The notes under the pieces: model-generated
What the model was told of the DNA's origin: nothing
What the model saw: only the letters and a program-made list of their open reading frames with translations
Database searches by the model: none
Translations under genes and position numbers: made by a program
Shown here: positions 1-7,367 of the stretch, piece after piece
How positions within the stretch are numbered: the stretch's first letter is position 1
Layout: every line of letters begins with the position of its first letter
NCBI GenBank assembly: GCA_964619675.1
Contig: CAZUEO010000028.1
Coordinates: forward strand, 1-36,775
Length of the DNA stretch: 36,775 nt
From: JAPLMW01 sp964619675
Lineage (GTDB): Bacteria > Planctomycetota > Phycisphaerae > Sedimentisphaerales > UBA12454
Direction of reading: 5' to 3'

Positions 1-32
1 GCGAATACCATGATTCAAAAAACGCTAAAACG

Positions 33-236
33 ATGGAGAAAATTATTACCCTGGCCCTGACTGAGTCAATCCATAAAAGAATTACGTATCTTAAGGGGAT
101 GGAAATAATAACTTTAGCCGATTATTCCAAGAAGCATAAAAAATCAATTAACGCTCTTACCAACTCCGCTCGCCGGCAAACAATTCCCGCTTTTCGGGAA
201 AAGGGTGTATGGAAAATCGGAGCCGATACTAATTGA
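33..236 (+). CDS. Small helix-turn-helix-like protein, possibly 5'-truncated by the window edge
   Basis: A 67-codon frame from ATG at 33. The same frame is open back to the left edge (position 3), so the real start may lie outside the window. The second half (about residues 25-65) runs LADYSKKHKKS..ALTNSARRQTIPAFREKGVWKIG, which has the look of a MerR/excisionase-type winged helix in which a short helix-turn-helix is followed by a beta wing. Lys/Arg-rich. No partner gene is visible. It could be an excisionase-like or antitoxin-like DNA-binding protein. Function is unassigned. Confidence 0.45.
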   Translation: MEKIITLALTESIHKRITYLKGMEIITLADYSKKHKKSINALTNSARRQTIPAFREKGVWKIGADTN

Positions 237-645
237 AGATTGAAGATTTAATCCTTCGGCAGGCTCAGGACAGGGATTGAAAATTTGTTTGCGGCGGGGG
301 AAAAAATAAAAAATCAAAATTAAAAAATGCGGTGAAAAATGATACTTGATAATTATCAAGCAAAGTGGGAGAGAACGACAGAATATAAAATTGAAGACAG
401 GTCCGTCCTGCCAATGGCGGGTAATACCAACCCCTGAACGAACCCCCAAGATAAACTTGGGGGAAATTTGGATTTTAATTTAACCCACCGGATAAACCGA
501 TGGGCTTTCGGATGAAAATAACCCCTAACATAAAGTTAGGGGAATCATGGTTACGGTTACTAACCCCTAACATAAAGTTAGGGAATCGCAGTTACGGTTA
601 CTAACCCCCAACATAAAGTTGGGGGCTTTTGGACGAGGACGAGGA
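237..645. other. Gene-free, repeat-rich spacer
   Basis: No gene seen. The left part (237-440) is AT-rich and holds a perfect 16-bp palindrome at 345-360 and a GC-rich island at about 256-276. The right part (443-625) holds five palindromic units of the REP-like array annotated separately. Confidence 0.6.
443..625 (+). repeat. REP-like palindrome array (five units) next to a RAYT-type transposase
   Basis: Five short hairpins at 443-463, 484-504, 522-542, 564-583 and 605-625. Each is a C-rich 7-8 nt arm, the constant loop ATAAA, and a G-rich arm. Arm pairs differ but stay complementary (CCCCTAAC/GTTAGGGG, CCCCCAAC/GTTGGGGG, CCCCCAAG/CTTGGGGG), which is covariation. Units three to five also carry a shared spacer containing TTACGGTTACT, giving a 41-42 bp tandem period from 519. 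They lie at the 3' side of the IS200-like transposase, and an inverted unit lies on its other side. This is the usual arrangement of REP sequences with their RAYT. Confidence 0.8.
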
Positions 646-1095
646 TTATTTGTTATGATTGTTTACATATTTAACTATCGCATTCAATTGCTTTTCATCA
701 AAACAATAACGAACACTAAATCCCCTTGTCCATAATTTGCCAATAAAACCATTATTCTGAATTGCCAATCTCGCCGCGTTCTTGTAATGACTGGCCGCAG
801 AAGCGGCTGAAATAAAATTACATTCGACCGCCAAATGGATATGAGTTCTACCAACTGCAATTGCACAAATCTTCTGCTTCAATTCGATAGATTCCTCAAT
901 TACGGCCTTTCTAATGATTTTTCTTTGCGCAGCAGTCAACGATACTTTGGGATGCCGCATATTTTCCTTATTCGCATCTTCAAGCGAAGGATTAGGGTTG
1001 AGTATTTGGCCATTTTTGACGTACCTGCGTCTGTCGCCCTGCAGCCAGTTGCCATAAGCAGTCCAGGTCAACATATAACCCAAAATTTTTTGCAT
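646..1095 (-). CDS. REP-associated IS200-type (Y1/HUH) transposase
   Basis: 149 aa, the usual length for RAYT/Y1 transposases. HUH motif H85-x-H87 in GRTHIHLAVE, a candidate catalytic tyrosine in SHYKNAARLA (Y104), and the family's C-terminal W..RGFSVRYC block (residues 122-131). N-terminal GYMLTWTAYGNWL is also typical. In this family single-strand nicking of hairpin DNA by Tyr mobilises short palindromes rather than the gene itself. That fits the hairpins on both sides, direct on the left (443-625) and inverted on the right (1114-1134). Probably a domesticated RAYT that spreads the REP-like units. The reading frame is intact. No cargo or terminal inverted repeats of a classical IS are seen. 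Confidence 0.82.
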   Translation of the reverse strand: MQKILGYMLTWTAYGNWLQGDRRRYVKNGQILNPNPSLEDANKENMRHPKVSLTAAQRKIIRKAVIEESIELKQKICAIAVGRTHIHLAVECNFISAASAASHYKNAARLAIQNNGFIGKLWTRGFSVRYCFDEKQLNAIVKYVNNHNK

Positions 1096-1113
1096 CCACC
1101 CACACTCCGAAAG

Positions 1114-1134
1114 CCCCCAACTTTATGTTGGGGG
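1114..1134 (-). repeat. Inverted REP-like unit abutting the hldD stop codon
   Basis: Perfect stem CCCCCAAC/GTTGGGGG around a TTTAT loop, which is the reverse complement of the unit at 605-625. Its base touches the hldD stop codon (1135-1137), so in transcripts of hldD it would form the first structure after translation ends and may act as a 3' stabiliser or terminator. Confidence 0.8.
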
Positions 1135-2106
1135 TTATTTAATATATCGGCAGGGGATTAAATAATTTTGCACGTAGTCTTTGACAGCAATTTCAAGAGC
1201 AATCGGTTGTTTGTCATAACCTGCCTGGCACAGCTTTGTTATGTCGGCATGGGTGAAATACTGATACTTTTCACGAATCTCAGGTGGGGTATCAATAAAT
1301 TCAATGTTCGGCTGCTTGCCCATTGCGGCAAAGAGGGCATTTGCCATATCGAGCCAGGTGCGAGGTGTGCCTGCACCGATATTGAAAATGCCGCAGGGCT
1401 TTCGATTATCAAAAAAGAACAGCGTCATATCGACGGCATCCTTGACGTAAAGAAAATCCCTCATCTGTTTGCCATCGGCGTATTTGGGATTGTGCGATTT
1501 GAAGAGCCTGACTTTGCCGGTCTGCTTTATCTGCTCAAAGCCTTTCAAAACGAAGCTTCGCATATCGGCCTTGTGATACTCGTTAGGGCCAAAGACGTTA
1601 AAATACTTTAAGCCGACTATTTTTTTAAGAAACCCCTGCTGCAACGCCCATAAATCGAACATCTGTTTGCTGAAGCCATACATATTTAAAGGCTCAAGCT
1701 CACCCAGCTTCGATTCGTCATCGCTAAAGCCCTTTGAGCCGTCGCCATAGGTTGCTGCGCTCGAGGCGTAAATCAGGCGGGCCTTTTTATCGAGTGCAAA
1801 GGCAGTAACGGCCTTCGAATATTCAAAATTGTTCTTTATCAGGTATGAGGCGTCCGTTTCAGTCGTTGAAGAGCAGGCGCCGAGATGGAAAAATACCTCA
1901 ACGGGAAGGGCAAAGCGGCCTGCGGTGATAATGTCGATAAAATCATCCGCTTCGAGATAATCGGTAAAGGATATCTGGCGCAGATTCTTCCACTTTTCAT
2001 CTTTGCCGAGAATATCGACAATCAGAATATCCGTAATGCCTTTGGCATTAAGGCCTGCAACGAGAGCCGAACCTATAAAACCCGCTCCACCAGTAACAAT
2101 TAACAT
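1135..2106 (-). CDS. hldD: ADP-L-glycero-D-manno-heptose 6-epimerase
   Basis: 323 aa extended SDR. It epimerises ADP-D-glycero- to ADP-L-glycero-D-manno-heptose, the activated sugar for the LPS inner core. N-terminal NADP site GGAGFIG (residues 6-12), HLGACSSTTE (74-83), the catalytic Tyr-x3-Lys as Y143/K147 in NMYGFSKQ, then the family blocks KYFNVFGPNEYHK and GKQMRDFLYVKD. Length matches HldD/RfaD. No clear Shine-Dalgarno precedes the ATG at 2106. It stands alone here, without hldE or gmhB beside it. Cytoplasmic. Its presence implies an LPS-bearing outer membrane. Confidence 0.95.
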   Translation of the reverse strand: MLIVTGGAGFIGSALVAGLNAKGITDILIVDILGKDEKWKNLRQISFTDYLEADDFIDIITAGRFALPVEVFFHLGACSSTTETDASYLIKNNFEYSKAVTAFALDKKARLIYASSAATYGDGSKGFSDDESKLGELEPLNMYGFSKQMFDLWALQQGFLKKIVGLKYFNVFGPNEYHKADMRSFVLKGFEQIKQTGKVRLFKSHNPKYADGKQMRDFLYVKDAVDMTLFFFDNRKPCGIFNIGAGTPRTWLDMANALFAAMGKQPNIEFIDTPPEIREKYQYFTHADITKLCQAGYDKQPIALEIAVKDYVQNYLIPCRYIK

Positions 2107-2227
2107 AATTCAAAAATCAAAATTTAAAATGCAAAATTGTGGAGTCCGCCTTCGGCGGACGAAATTTTATTATAAAAGGGTACGAAAAACGGGGGTTTTT
2201 GTCAAATAAAACCTTTGCGCAAAGAAA

Positions 2228-2249
2228 TGGCCGGTTTTAAAACCGGCCA
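2228..2249 (-). terminator. 22-bp perfect palindrome, likely terminator of the 34-codon gene
   Basis: TGGCCGG-TTTTAAAA-CCGGCCA is fully self-complementary, and on the minus strand it is followed by ATTTCTTTGCGC. It lies 45 nt after the stop of the small gene at 2294-2398. A GC-rich stem followed by a T-rich stretch suits a factor-independent terminator, although the U-run is interrupted. Confidence 0.5.
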
Positions 2250-2293
2250 GGAGAACAAATATGTTAAACATCACCGAGCGCAACTGCGCGTAA

Positions 2294-2398
2294 TTAGCAC
2301 AATGCAATATAACTTGCTATCGCAAGAACTAATATCCGCTTCTTGTTAAAAGTAAACGGAAGCCAAATTCTGTAATAAAAACTTTTAATCGCTGCCAT
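2294..2398 (-). CDS. Small membrane-like protein of 34 aa with its own expression signals
   Basis: An ATG at 2398 opens 34 codons: MAAIKSFYYRIWLPFTFN, then KKRILVLAIASYIALC, then TAA at 2294-2296. The second half is a short hydrophobic segment preceded by basic KKR, like a small single-pass or membrane-surface peptide ending in Cys. An AAGGAAG ribosome-binding site lies 9 nt upstream. A sigma70-like promoter (TTGCTT, 17 bp, TATACT) lies at 2427-2455 and a strong palindrome lies downstream. The complete set of signals argues for a real gene. Function unknown. A small RNA using the same promoter and terminator is the alternative. Confidence 0.5.
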   Translation of the reverse strand: MAAIKSFYYRIWLPFTFNKKRILVLAIASYIALC

Positions 2399-2426
2399 CT
2401 TTAACTTCTTCCTTAATAATAAGGGC

Positions 2427-2455
2427 AGTATAACAAATAAACAGGCAAAAAGCAA
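2427..2455 (-). promoter_or_regulatory. Promoter of the 34-codon gene
   Basis: On the minus strand, -35 TTGCTT (2450-2455), 17-bp spacer, -10 TATACT (2427-2432; 5/6 match to consensus). Predicted transcription start is near 2420, giving a leader of about 22 nt that contains the AAGGAAG site. Confidence 0.45.
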
Positions 2456-2524
2456 ATGACGAGGGGTATTTTAATTATAAATCCCTGAAGATAAAGGAGT
2501 TAAACAGGCCTTATTTTGCCGGAG

Positions 2525-3448
2525 TTAATTAAATAACGCTTCGACAAAGGTGTCAGGGTCAAATTCTGCAATATCTTGTGGCTTTTCGCCGAGGCCTACA
2601 AATTTTACCGGTATGTCGAGCTGATCTTTAATGGCAATAACGATACCGCCGCGGGCAGTGCCGTCGAGCTTCGCGAGAAATATGCCTGTAACATTGATGG
2701 CTTGGGTAAACATTTTTGCCTGGGCGATAGCGTTCTGGCCTGTAGTGGCATCGAGAACCAGCAAAACCTCGTGCGGGGCCGAGAGTATCTGTTTTGAGAC
2801 GACATCGCGAATCTTTGTAAGCTCCTTCATAAGATTTTTCTGCGTGTGAAGCCTGCCTGCGGTATCGAGAATCAAAAATTCGGCATTTCTGGCAACTGCC
2901 GCTGAGCAGGCATCAAAGGCAACGGCGGCAGGGTCTGAGCCGGACGACTGCTTGATAATGTCGACGCCGATGCGCTGCGCCCATATTGCAAGCTGCTCGA
3001 CCGCTGCTGCACGAAATGTATCACAGGCGGCAACAATGACCTTTTCTTTATTGCGGCTCAATGCGTAAGCGAGCTTGGCAATGCTCGTGGTTTTGCCGGA
3101 GCCGTTGACGCCCGCAACAAGAATAACAGTGGGGCCTGCCGGCGATTTGTTCAATTGACGACTCCGGGCCGGCCAGTAGCTTTTTATATGCTCCTTTAAA
3201 AAAGGAATAATATCGTCAGTTTTTGCTATTTTTCTCTCACGGAAAGCTGCTCTGAGGTCTGAAACCAGCCTGTCGGTCATTTCGACGCCGATATCATCGG
3301 TTATCAGCGTTTCGGCAAGCTTATCAAGCAATTGGTCGTCAATATCCCTGCCAAAGACCAAAACAGCAGCCAGAGAAGATTTAATCTTATCGCGGGTCCT
3401 GCCGAGATGGCCTTTGATGTAATCGAGAGTTTTGGTAAAAATTCCCAT
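2525..3448 (-). CDS. ftsY: Signal recognition particle receptor FtsY
   Basis: 307 aa SRP-family GTPase that docks SRP-ribosome complexes at the inner membrane. N-terminal four-helix N domain (about 1-95), then the G domain: P-loop GVNGSGKT (113-120), insertion-box DTFRAAAVEQL (143-153), G3 DTAGR (195-199), and TG.FLAKLDGTARGG with the TKLD-like specificity motif. The long acidic A domain of E. coli FtsY is absent, and the protein starts with an amphipathic MGIFTKTLDYIKG segment, as in short FtsYs. A GGAG site lies 5 nt before the ATG. Monocistronic. Confidence 0.97.
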   Translation of the reverse strand: MGIFTKTLDYIKGHLGRTRDKIKSSLAAVLVFGRDIDDQLLDKLAETLITDDIGVEMTDRLVSDLRAAFRERKIAKTDDIIPFLKEHIKSYWPARSRQLNKSPAGPTVILVAGVNGSGKTTSIAKLAYALSRNKEKVIVAACDTFRAAAVEQLAIWAQRIGVDIIKQSSGSDPAAVAFDACSAAVARNAEFLILDTAGRLHTQKNLMKELTKIRDVVSKQILSAPHEVLLVLDATTGQNAIAQAKMFTQAINVTGIFLAKLDGTARGGIVIAIKDQLDIPVKFVGLGEKPQDIAEFDPDTFVEALFN

Positions 3449-3567
3449 AAAAGCTCCAAATATAATTTCTTAAAGATTCTCTATTTTATCAGATAAACAA
3501 TCATACGTAAAGGGCGCAGGGTTCAGGAACATCGAACGCTGAATGTTTAAGAAAAATTATTTTTCTT

Positions 3568-3596
3568 TTGACAAAATTGCGTCGCGGTTGTAGATT
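3568..3596 (+). promoter_or_regulatory. Promoter-like copy of the dnaA promoter
   Basis: TTGACA (3568-3573), 17-bp spacer, TAGATT (3591-3596). The authentic dnaA promoter at 7706-7734 has the same layout, TTGACA-17-TAGGGT. The following ~50 bp also align with the dnaA leader (shared GTCA.GGA.GGCA and ATGCTC). If active it would read rightward across the dnaA fragment and antisense into the methyltransferase gene. Confidence 0.5.
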
Positions 3597-3730
3597 TTCC
3601 GTTGTCAAGGACGGCAGGACCTGCAATTCACAAATGCTCTGAAGTCGGGGCAAATTTTTTCAACAAACCAGACAGACCCTCGCCTGTATCCTGATTATAC
3701 ATTTGATAATTTTGTCGTAGGGCCCGGCAA
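3568..3730 (+). pseudogene. Truncated dnaA copy: leader plus an internal coding fragment
   Basis: Two parts. First, 3568 to about 3645 is a diverged relative (roughly two thirds identical by eye) of the dnaA promoter/leader at 7706-7781. Second, 3656-3730 matches 8142-8216 inside dnaA at 74 of 75 positions with no gap, and the one difference would change DnaA His100 to Tyr. The fragment covers DnaA residues 90-113, the linker into the AAA+ domain, and it stops just before the methyltransferase end. The true leader's 3' half and DnaA codons 1-89 are missing, so no protein is expected. It marks a past duplication or recombination next to dnaA. Confidence 0.75.
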
Positions 3731-3745
3731 AATTCTACAGGGTAT

Positions 3746-4336
3746 TTATACCAACGCCTTGTCAGCCCTTTTTAAGATTACGGCCTTGCCAAGGAACAAT
3801 TTCGGTCTCTTGATAACTATGAGGCCCGCGTCATTGGCTTTTTTGATAGTATTGTCAAACTCTTTTTTCGAAACATGAAATGGCGGCTCTACCATAAAAA
3901 CCTGTCCATTTGGTTTTAGAATCGCTTCTATTTCAGAAAAAAACGCTCCTATATTGGGAACTTCATGGATAACGTAGAACAGCAGGACAAAATCAACATG
4001 CTCTGAGACGCCTATTTTGTTTTCTTCGCACTTATGCAGTGTTATGCGATGCTGAAGCTCGGTTGCCTGAATTTTGGTTTTTACTTTCTCAAGCATTCTT
4101 TCCTGTAAATCAGCGGCTATAACTCGACCGGTTTTGCCGACCATTTTAGCCATGTCGATAGAGAAAAAACCCGGGCCACAACCTATATCCAGAACTACCA
4201 TACCCTTTTCAATATAAGGGGCCAATATTTTCTGCGGGCTTTGTATCCATCTTCGAATCTTATTATCGAGCATGCCCGCTCTTTCGGCAGGGCATAGGCG
4301 ATTATTCCTATCTCTGACGATAATTTTCCCTTTCAT
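3746..4336 (-). CDS. Class I SAM-dependent methyltransferase
   Basis: 196 aa Rossmann-fold methyltransferase of the Methyltransf_11/25 type. Motif I is VLDIGCGPGFFS (residues 48-59), the acidic end of strand beta2 is VIAADLQERML (73-83), and motif IV/post-IV is VDFVLLFYVIHEVPN, followed by LKPNGQVFMVEPPFHV. N-terminal CPAERAGMLDNKIRRWIQSP is a recurrent head in small methyltransferases of anaerobes. Substrate cannot be read from the sequence. It has its own promoter, whose upstream region is a copy of that before the polyferredoxin gene, so the two transcription units are probably co-regulated. The leader is very short and lacks a Shine-Dalgarno site. Confidence 0.85.
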   Translation of the reverse strand: MKGKIIVRDRNNRLCPAERAGMLDNKIRRWIQSPQKILAPYIEKGMVVLDIGCGPGFFSIDMAKMVGKTGRVIAADLQERMLEKVKTKIQATELQHRITLHKCEENKIGVSEHVDFVLLFYVIHEVPNIGAFFSEIEAILKPNGQVFMVEPPFHVSKKEFDNTIKKANDAGLIVIKRPKLFLGKAVILKRADKALV

Positions 4337-4338
4337 AA

Positions 4339-4436
4339 GCTAACTACTAAATAGACTATAACACATCATTTTTATAATTTTGAAGGCAAAACGGCAATAA
4401 AATAATAAGTAACAAAACCAAAATTATTAATTTAGG
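4339..4436 (-). promoter_or_regulatory. Promoter region duplicated upstream of the polyferredoxin gene
   Basis: About 95 bp ending just before the methyltransferase ATG, aligning with 7368-7466 just before the polyferredoxin ATG (roughly three quarters identical by eye). Shared blocks on the minus strand include TTTTGGTTTTG, TTATTATTTT.TTGCC, TTTTGCC and a TATAAAAA tract. The -10 is TATAGT at 4355-4360. No good -35 is present, suggesting an activator-dependent promoter. Confidence 0.55.
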
Positions 4437-4437
4437 A

Positions 4438-4519
4438 ATCGCCATTCGGCGATGTTGTTTTAAATAAACCCTGCCAAGGTATCGGCAGGGCTAACCGAGA
4501 TTGTTTCGGCTAAACTCGG
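4438..4519. repeat. Three consecutive hairpins between porin and methyltransferase genes
   Basis: 4438-4453 (ATCGCC/GGCGAT), 4469-4490 (CCCTGCC/GGCAGGG) and 4495-4519 (CCGAG/CTCGG). The middle one sits in the context TAAATAAACCC...GGGCTAA, the same as the hairpin at 7544-7562, and resembles the REP-like units at 443-625. They follow the porin stop codon on the minus strand and may end or stabilise that transcript. Confidence 0.5.
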
Positions 4520-4532
4520 AATCAAAAATTTA

Positions 4533-5924
4533 CTACCAGGTAAATTCTATCCCATATCTAAAAAACATAGCTATGTCGTTGCGATTGCCGTTGTAGAAGT
4601 CTCCCGGTGAAAAAAGTTCCATTGTGAACCGGTTTTTTACATGCTCGTTGAATTTGTATTTCACCTGAAGTTTCAGTAATTGGCCTCGGAATTTACCGTG
4701 CTTACTCATACCGTCTGTGCCGGCATCCTCGGTGTTTTTGTCGGCAAATAGCAGAGAGTAATCAGTTATAACCTGCATTTTGTCAACCGGCCTGACGCTC
4801 CAGCCAAAATTCGGCCTGTGCAGGTTCGACCCGTCCAATTCCCTGCCGTCAATCGAATCAATACATCCGTTGTATAAATCACTGTATCGCGACTCCCTGG
4901 CCCATACTCTGTCGAAATGCTTATCCGGGTCGCCGCTTCCGGAGAGATACTCATAACCGATGTGGAAGATATTGTCCTTCTTGTCGTGAAGGTGATAACT
5001 AATCTTATTGTTCGAGCCTAAGGCGGCAAGGTCTTTGCCGTTTTTATGTCCAAATTGCGGAGCAATCTCAACTTGATATTTCCAATTGTCATTGATGCTG
5101 CCTTTAATCATCGACCCAATGGTGTAGATATTGCCTTCGCTGCCACTGGCCCTGTTGCGGTTATGGTCGTTTTTATAGATAAAGTAACCGTCAATCTGGG
5201 TGTTCTCATTCGACTTATTTGACCAATAGGCAATAACGCCTCTCTCATCCTGCTCGGCAATATCGATGTCGCGGTCGTTGAATGGTTTGAGCCACTTGCC
5301 GCTGTCAGCATGGTTATTAATCCAGATAAGGTCTAATGTTGAGCCGTGTTCATCCAAATCCCAGGTAAATCGAGCAGCATCAAAGTAAACGGTTCGGCTG
5401 CCGTCCAGAGGCGTGCCTTCAAGAATTAGCCAGTTGCTGCCAAGCTGCAAATCCTGCCTGCCTATTTTTGCCGTTACAGGCCAACCGAAAATATTTTTCA
5501 GTTCGATGTTAAATCGGTCGAACAGCGCCTCGTGCCGGATAAATCGACGCTCCAAATCGTCTCTACTGGTGTAATATCGCGGCTCTGTTACAAGGCGCAT
5601 ATTGAAATTCAAATCATCAGCTAAGTTCATTTTTGTCCATATACGGGCGCGGTAACGCTGCCAGAGTCTGTCGTCGTTGATTTTATCCTTGTCTAATTTC
5701 CTGGCTCTTTCAGAAATTATACGAAAACGAAAATCTCCGCCCATTTCCAGCCAGGATGATGGATTATGAAAGTCAGCTTTTGTCTCACCTGCTTTTGCCT
5801 CACTTGTACCGGAAGGTATTGCCTTTTTTTCTTCGGTATCCGGTATAGCAGCAGTTGAAATGCCCACTGCAGCCACAATCGTCAGCAGCACAAGGTGTAT
5901 CCAAAGTCTTTTTCTTATTTTCAA
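4533..5924 (-). CDS. Outer-membrane beta-barrel porin, alginate-export (AlgE-like) type
   Basis: 463 aa. Signal peptide at residues 1-26 (MKIRKRLWIHLVLLTIVAAVG...), a hydrophilic linker to about 55, then a barrel beginning at SSWLEMGGDFRFRIISERA. The blocks RYRARIWTKMNL, KIGRQDLQLGSNWLILEGTPLDGSRTVYFDAARF and NWKYQVEIAPQFGHKNGKD match the alginate-export porin style, and the chain ends in an aromatic residue (FRYGIEFTW), as needed for BAM-mediated insertion. AAGGAG lies 7 nt before the ATG. It starts 39 nt after the polyferredoxin gene ends, so the two form one operon. Substrate is unknown, and the family name does not prove alginate transport. Confidence 0.75.
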   Translation of the reverse strand: MKIRKRLWIHLVLLTIVAAVGISTAAIPDTEEKKAIPSGTSEAKAGETKADFHNPSSWLEMGGDFRFRIISERARKLDKDKINDDRLWQRYRARIWTKMNLADDLNFNMRLVTEPRYYTSRDDLERRFIRHEALFDRFNIELKNIFGWPVTAKIGRQDLQLGSNWLILEGTPLDGSRTVYFDAARFTWDLDEHGSTLDLIWINNHADSGKWLKPFNDRDIDIAEQDERGVIAYWSNKSNENTQIDGYFIYKNDHNRNRASGSEGNIYTIGSMIKGSINDNWKYQVEIAPQFGHKNGKDLAALGSNNKISYHLHDKKDNIFHIGYEYLSGSGDPDKHFDRVWARESRYSDLYNGCIDSIDGRELDGSNLHRPNFGWSVRPVDKMQVITDYSLLFADKNTEDAGTDGMSKHGKFRGQLLKLQVKYKFNEHVKNRFTMELFSPGDFYNGNRNDIAMFFRYGIEFTW

Positions 5925-5963
5925 GCTCCTTTAATGATTATAATAGAAAATCCCGTATTAAAT

Positions 5964-7361
5964 TTAGAACCGCCACATAATGATTGCCAACGCCAGAATA
6001 CCCCAGTAGAAAAGCACACCCAAGAGCAGTGAAGCTTTTGTACCGGTATTGAATTTTTTAAGAGATGGAGACCTGCGAAGAATTAATAAAGTAACCACAA
6101 GAACCGCCAGGGCTACAACTGCCCATATATAATTTGTTATGGGCTCAAGCGTATTAAGCACGGACTTGTCCACGATTATAACATCATTATATATCCCTGT
6201 TGCCGCCTCAACACCTCTTGGTTCGGAGAAGGCATATTTTAAACATGGTATTCGTGAGACTGCCTTGAATATTCCTTTAACCAAGTGAGTGCAGGCAACT
6301 GTAGGAAGTAACAGAAGGCCGAAGCCTTTGGCAATACTGCCGAAGCTTTCTTTTGAAAAGACCTTTGCTAAGGCCACTACCGCTAAAAGCATCAGGACAG
6401 GCAAGACTATAAACAGCACAATCCCTGTCAGTACATCTGATGCAATTCCTGCCGCTCCGAGGACATTGACTATGGTTTCCGGAAGCCACATAAGAATTTT
6501 TCCTGTAACAGACCATTCCGGAAGAATGTCGTAGAGTACAAATGCACTCACTGCCAAAAGAAAACCCACTTCGGCGGTTCGCAACTCAATCCGGCGGAAA
6601 AAATCGGCAAATGGTCTCCTGATCGAAAATCGCAGGTTACTGTTTGGGCATACTTTCAGACATTGTGTACACAAAATACAGTCGCGATTGTCGTTAATTT
6701 CCGCAGGATAAAGATTGCTTGTACACGAGTGTTTGGTCAACTTATAATGATTATCCTTTGCTATGCAGTCTTTTGTCTTGCACGCCTTACAAACCGATGA
6801 GTCTTTCACACGCCACTCGAGTACAGATATGCAGGAGTACAGACCAAGAAGGTAAGTTATGGGACAAACGTAGCTGCAGAATGTTCGCTTCTCGAATACA
6901 AAACCGGTTAACAGAGCTGTGCCGAACAGCACAAGCAGATAGATAGCCATTCTGTGCGGTATTCTGTGTATGCTGAATGTGTACATTCCCACAGCCAGAA
7001 TAAGTGCGTAGAAGATAGTTATAACCCATCCACTTTTTAATGCAGCCGGAACCTTACGACGAATGCCGACCCGAGCTGCCAGCGAGGAAACCAATTCCAT
7101 CGGGCAGACCATACACCAGGTCCTGCCGAGTATTACCGCTATAAAAATCATTATCGGCCACCAGAATGCCCACACAAGCAACGTTGCCAGGTTTGTGTTT
7201 CGCAGCACTTTAGCAAAGGCCATATCGTCGGTATTGACACCCAGCCCGCCAATGATAATCAGGCAAAAAACACCCAGCATTATAAATTGAGGCACAATCG
7301 GGAACCATCGCGACCCAAGTAAACTACGAATCCAGTGAGTATTCAACAAATCCTTTTTCAT
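5964..7361 (-). CDS. Membrane polyferredoxin, NapH/NosR/CcoG-like
   Basis: 465 aa integral inner-membrane iron-sulfur protein. N-terminal helices carry two Fer4_5 cysteine motifs, C83-x2-C86-P and C162-x3-C166-P, typical of NapH/NosR. A soluble segment then has two ferredoxin sites: C191-x2-C194-x4-C199 with C213 or a later cysteine, and C228-x2-C231-x2-C234-x3-C238-P. Several more membrane helices follow, to the C-terminus. Such proteins move electrons between quinol and a periplasmic or cytoplasmic partner. No reductase gene is adjacent. The partner gene in the operon is a porin, which hints at an electron route tied to substrate entry through the outer membrane, but this is inference. The promoter resembles that of the methyltransferase gene. 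Confidence 0.82.
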   Translation of the reverse strand: MKKDLLNTHWIRSLLGSRWFPIVPQFIMLGVFCLIIIGGLGVNTDDMAFAKVLRNTNLATLLVWAFWWPIMIFIAVILGRTWCMVCPMELVSSLAARVGIRRKVPAALKSGWVITIFYALILAVGMYTFSIHRIPHRMAIYLLVLFGTALLTGFVFEKRTFCSYVCPITYLLGLYSCISVLEWRVKDSSVCKACKTKDCIAKDNHYKLTKHSCTSNLYPAEINDNRDCILCTQCLKVCPNSNLRFSIRRPFADFFRRIELRTAEVGFLLAVSAFVLYDILPEWSVTGKILMWLPETIVNVLGAAGIASDVLTGIVLFIVLPVLMLLAVVALAKVFSKESFGSIAKGFGLLLLPTVACTHLVKGIFKAVSRIPCLKYAFSEPRGVEAATGIYNDVIIVDKSVLNTLEPITNYIWAVVALAVLVVTLLILRRSPSLKKFNTGTKASLLLGVLFYWGILALAIIMWRF

Positions 7362-7367
7362 TTTTAG

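Noticed and set aside
443..625. Repeat array that could be taken for CRISPR
   Set aside because: The repeated units are short perfect palindromes with varying arms, spacers are partly identical, and a transposase of the RAYT type lies next to them. No cas genes are present.
1168..1611. 147-codon plus-strand frame
   Set aside because: It is the antisense shadow of hldD, which is supported by cofactor and catalytic motifs.
3656..3730. A small real gene from the dnaA fragment
   Set aside because: The frame has no start of its own with a ribosome site, lacks codons 1-89 of dnaA, and runs into unrelated sequence after residue 113.
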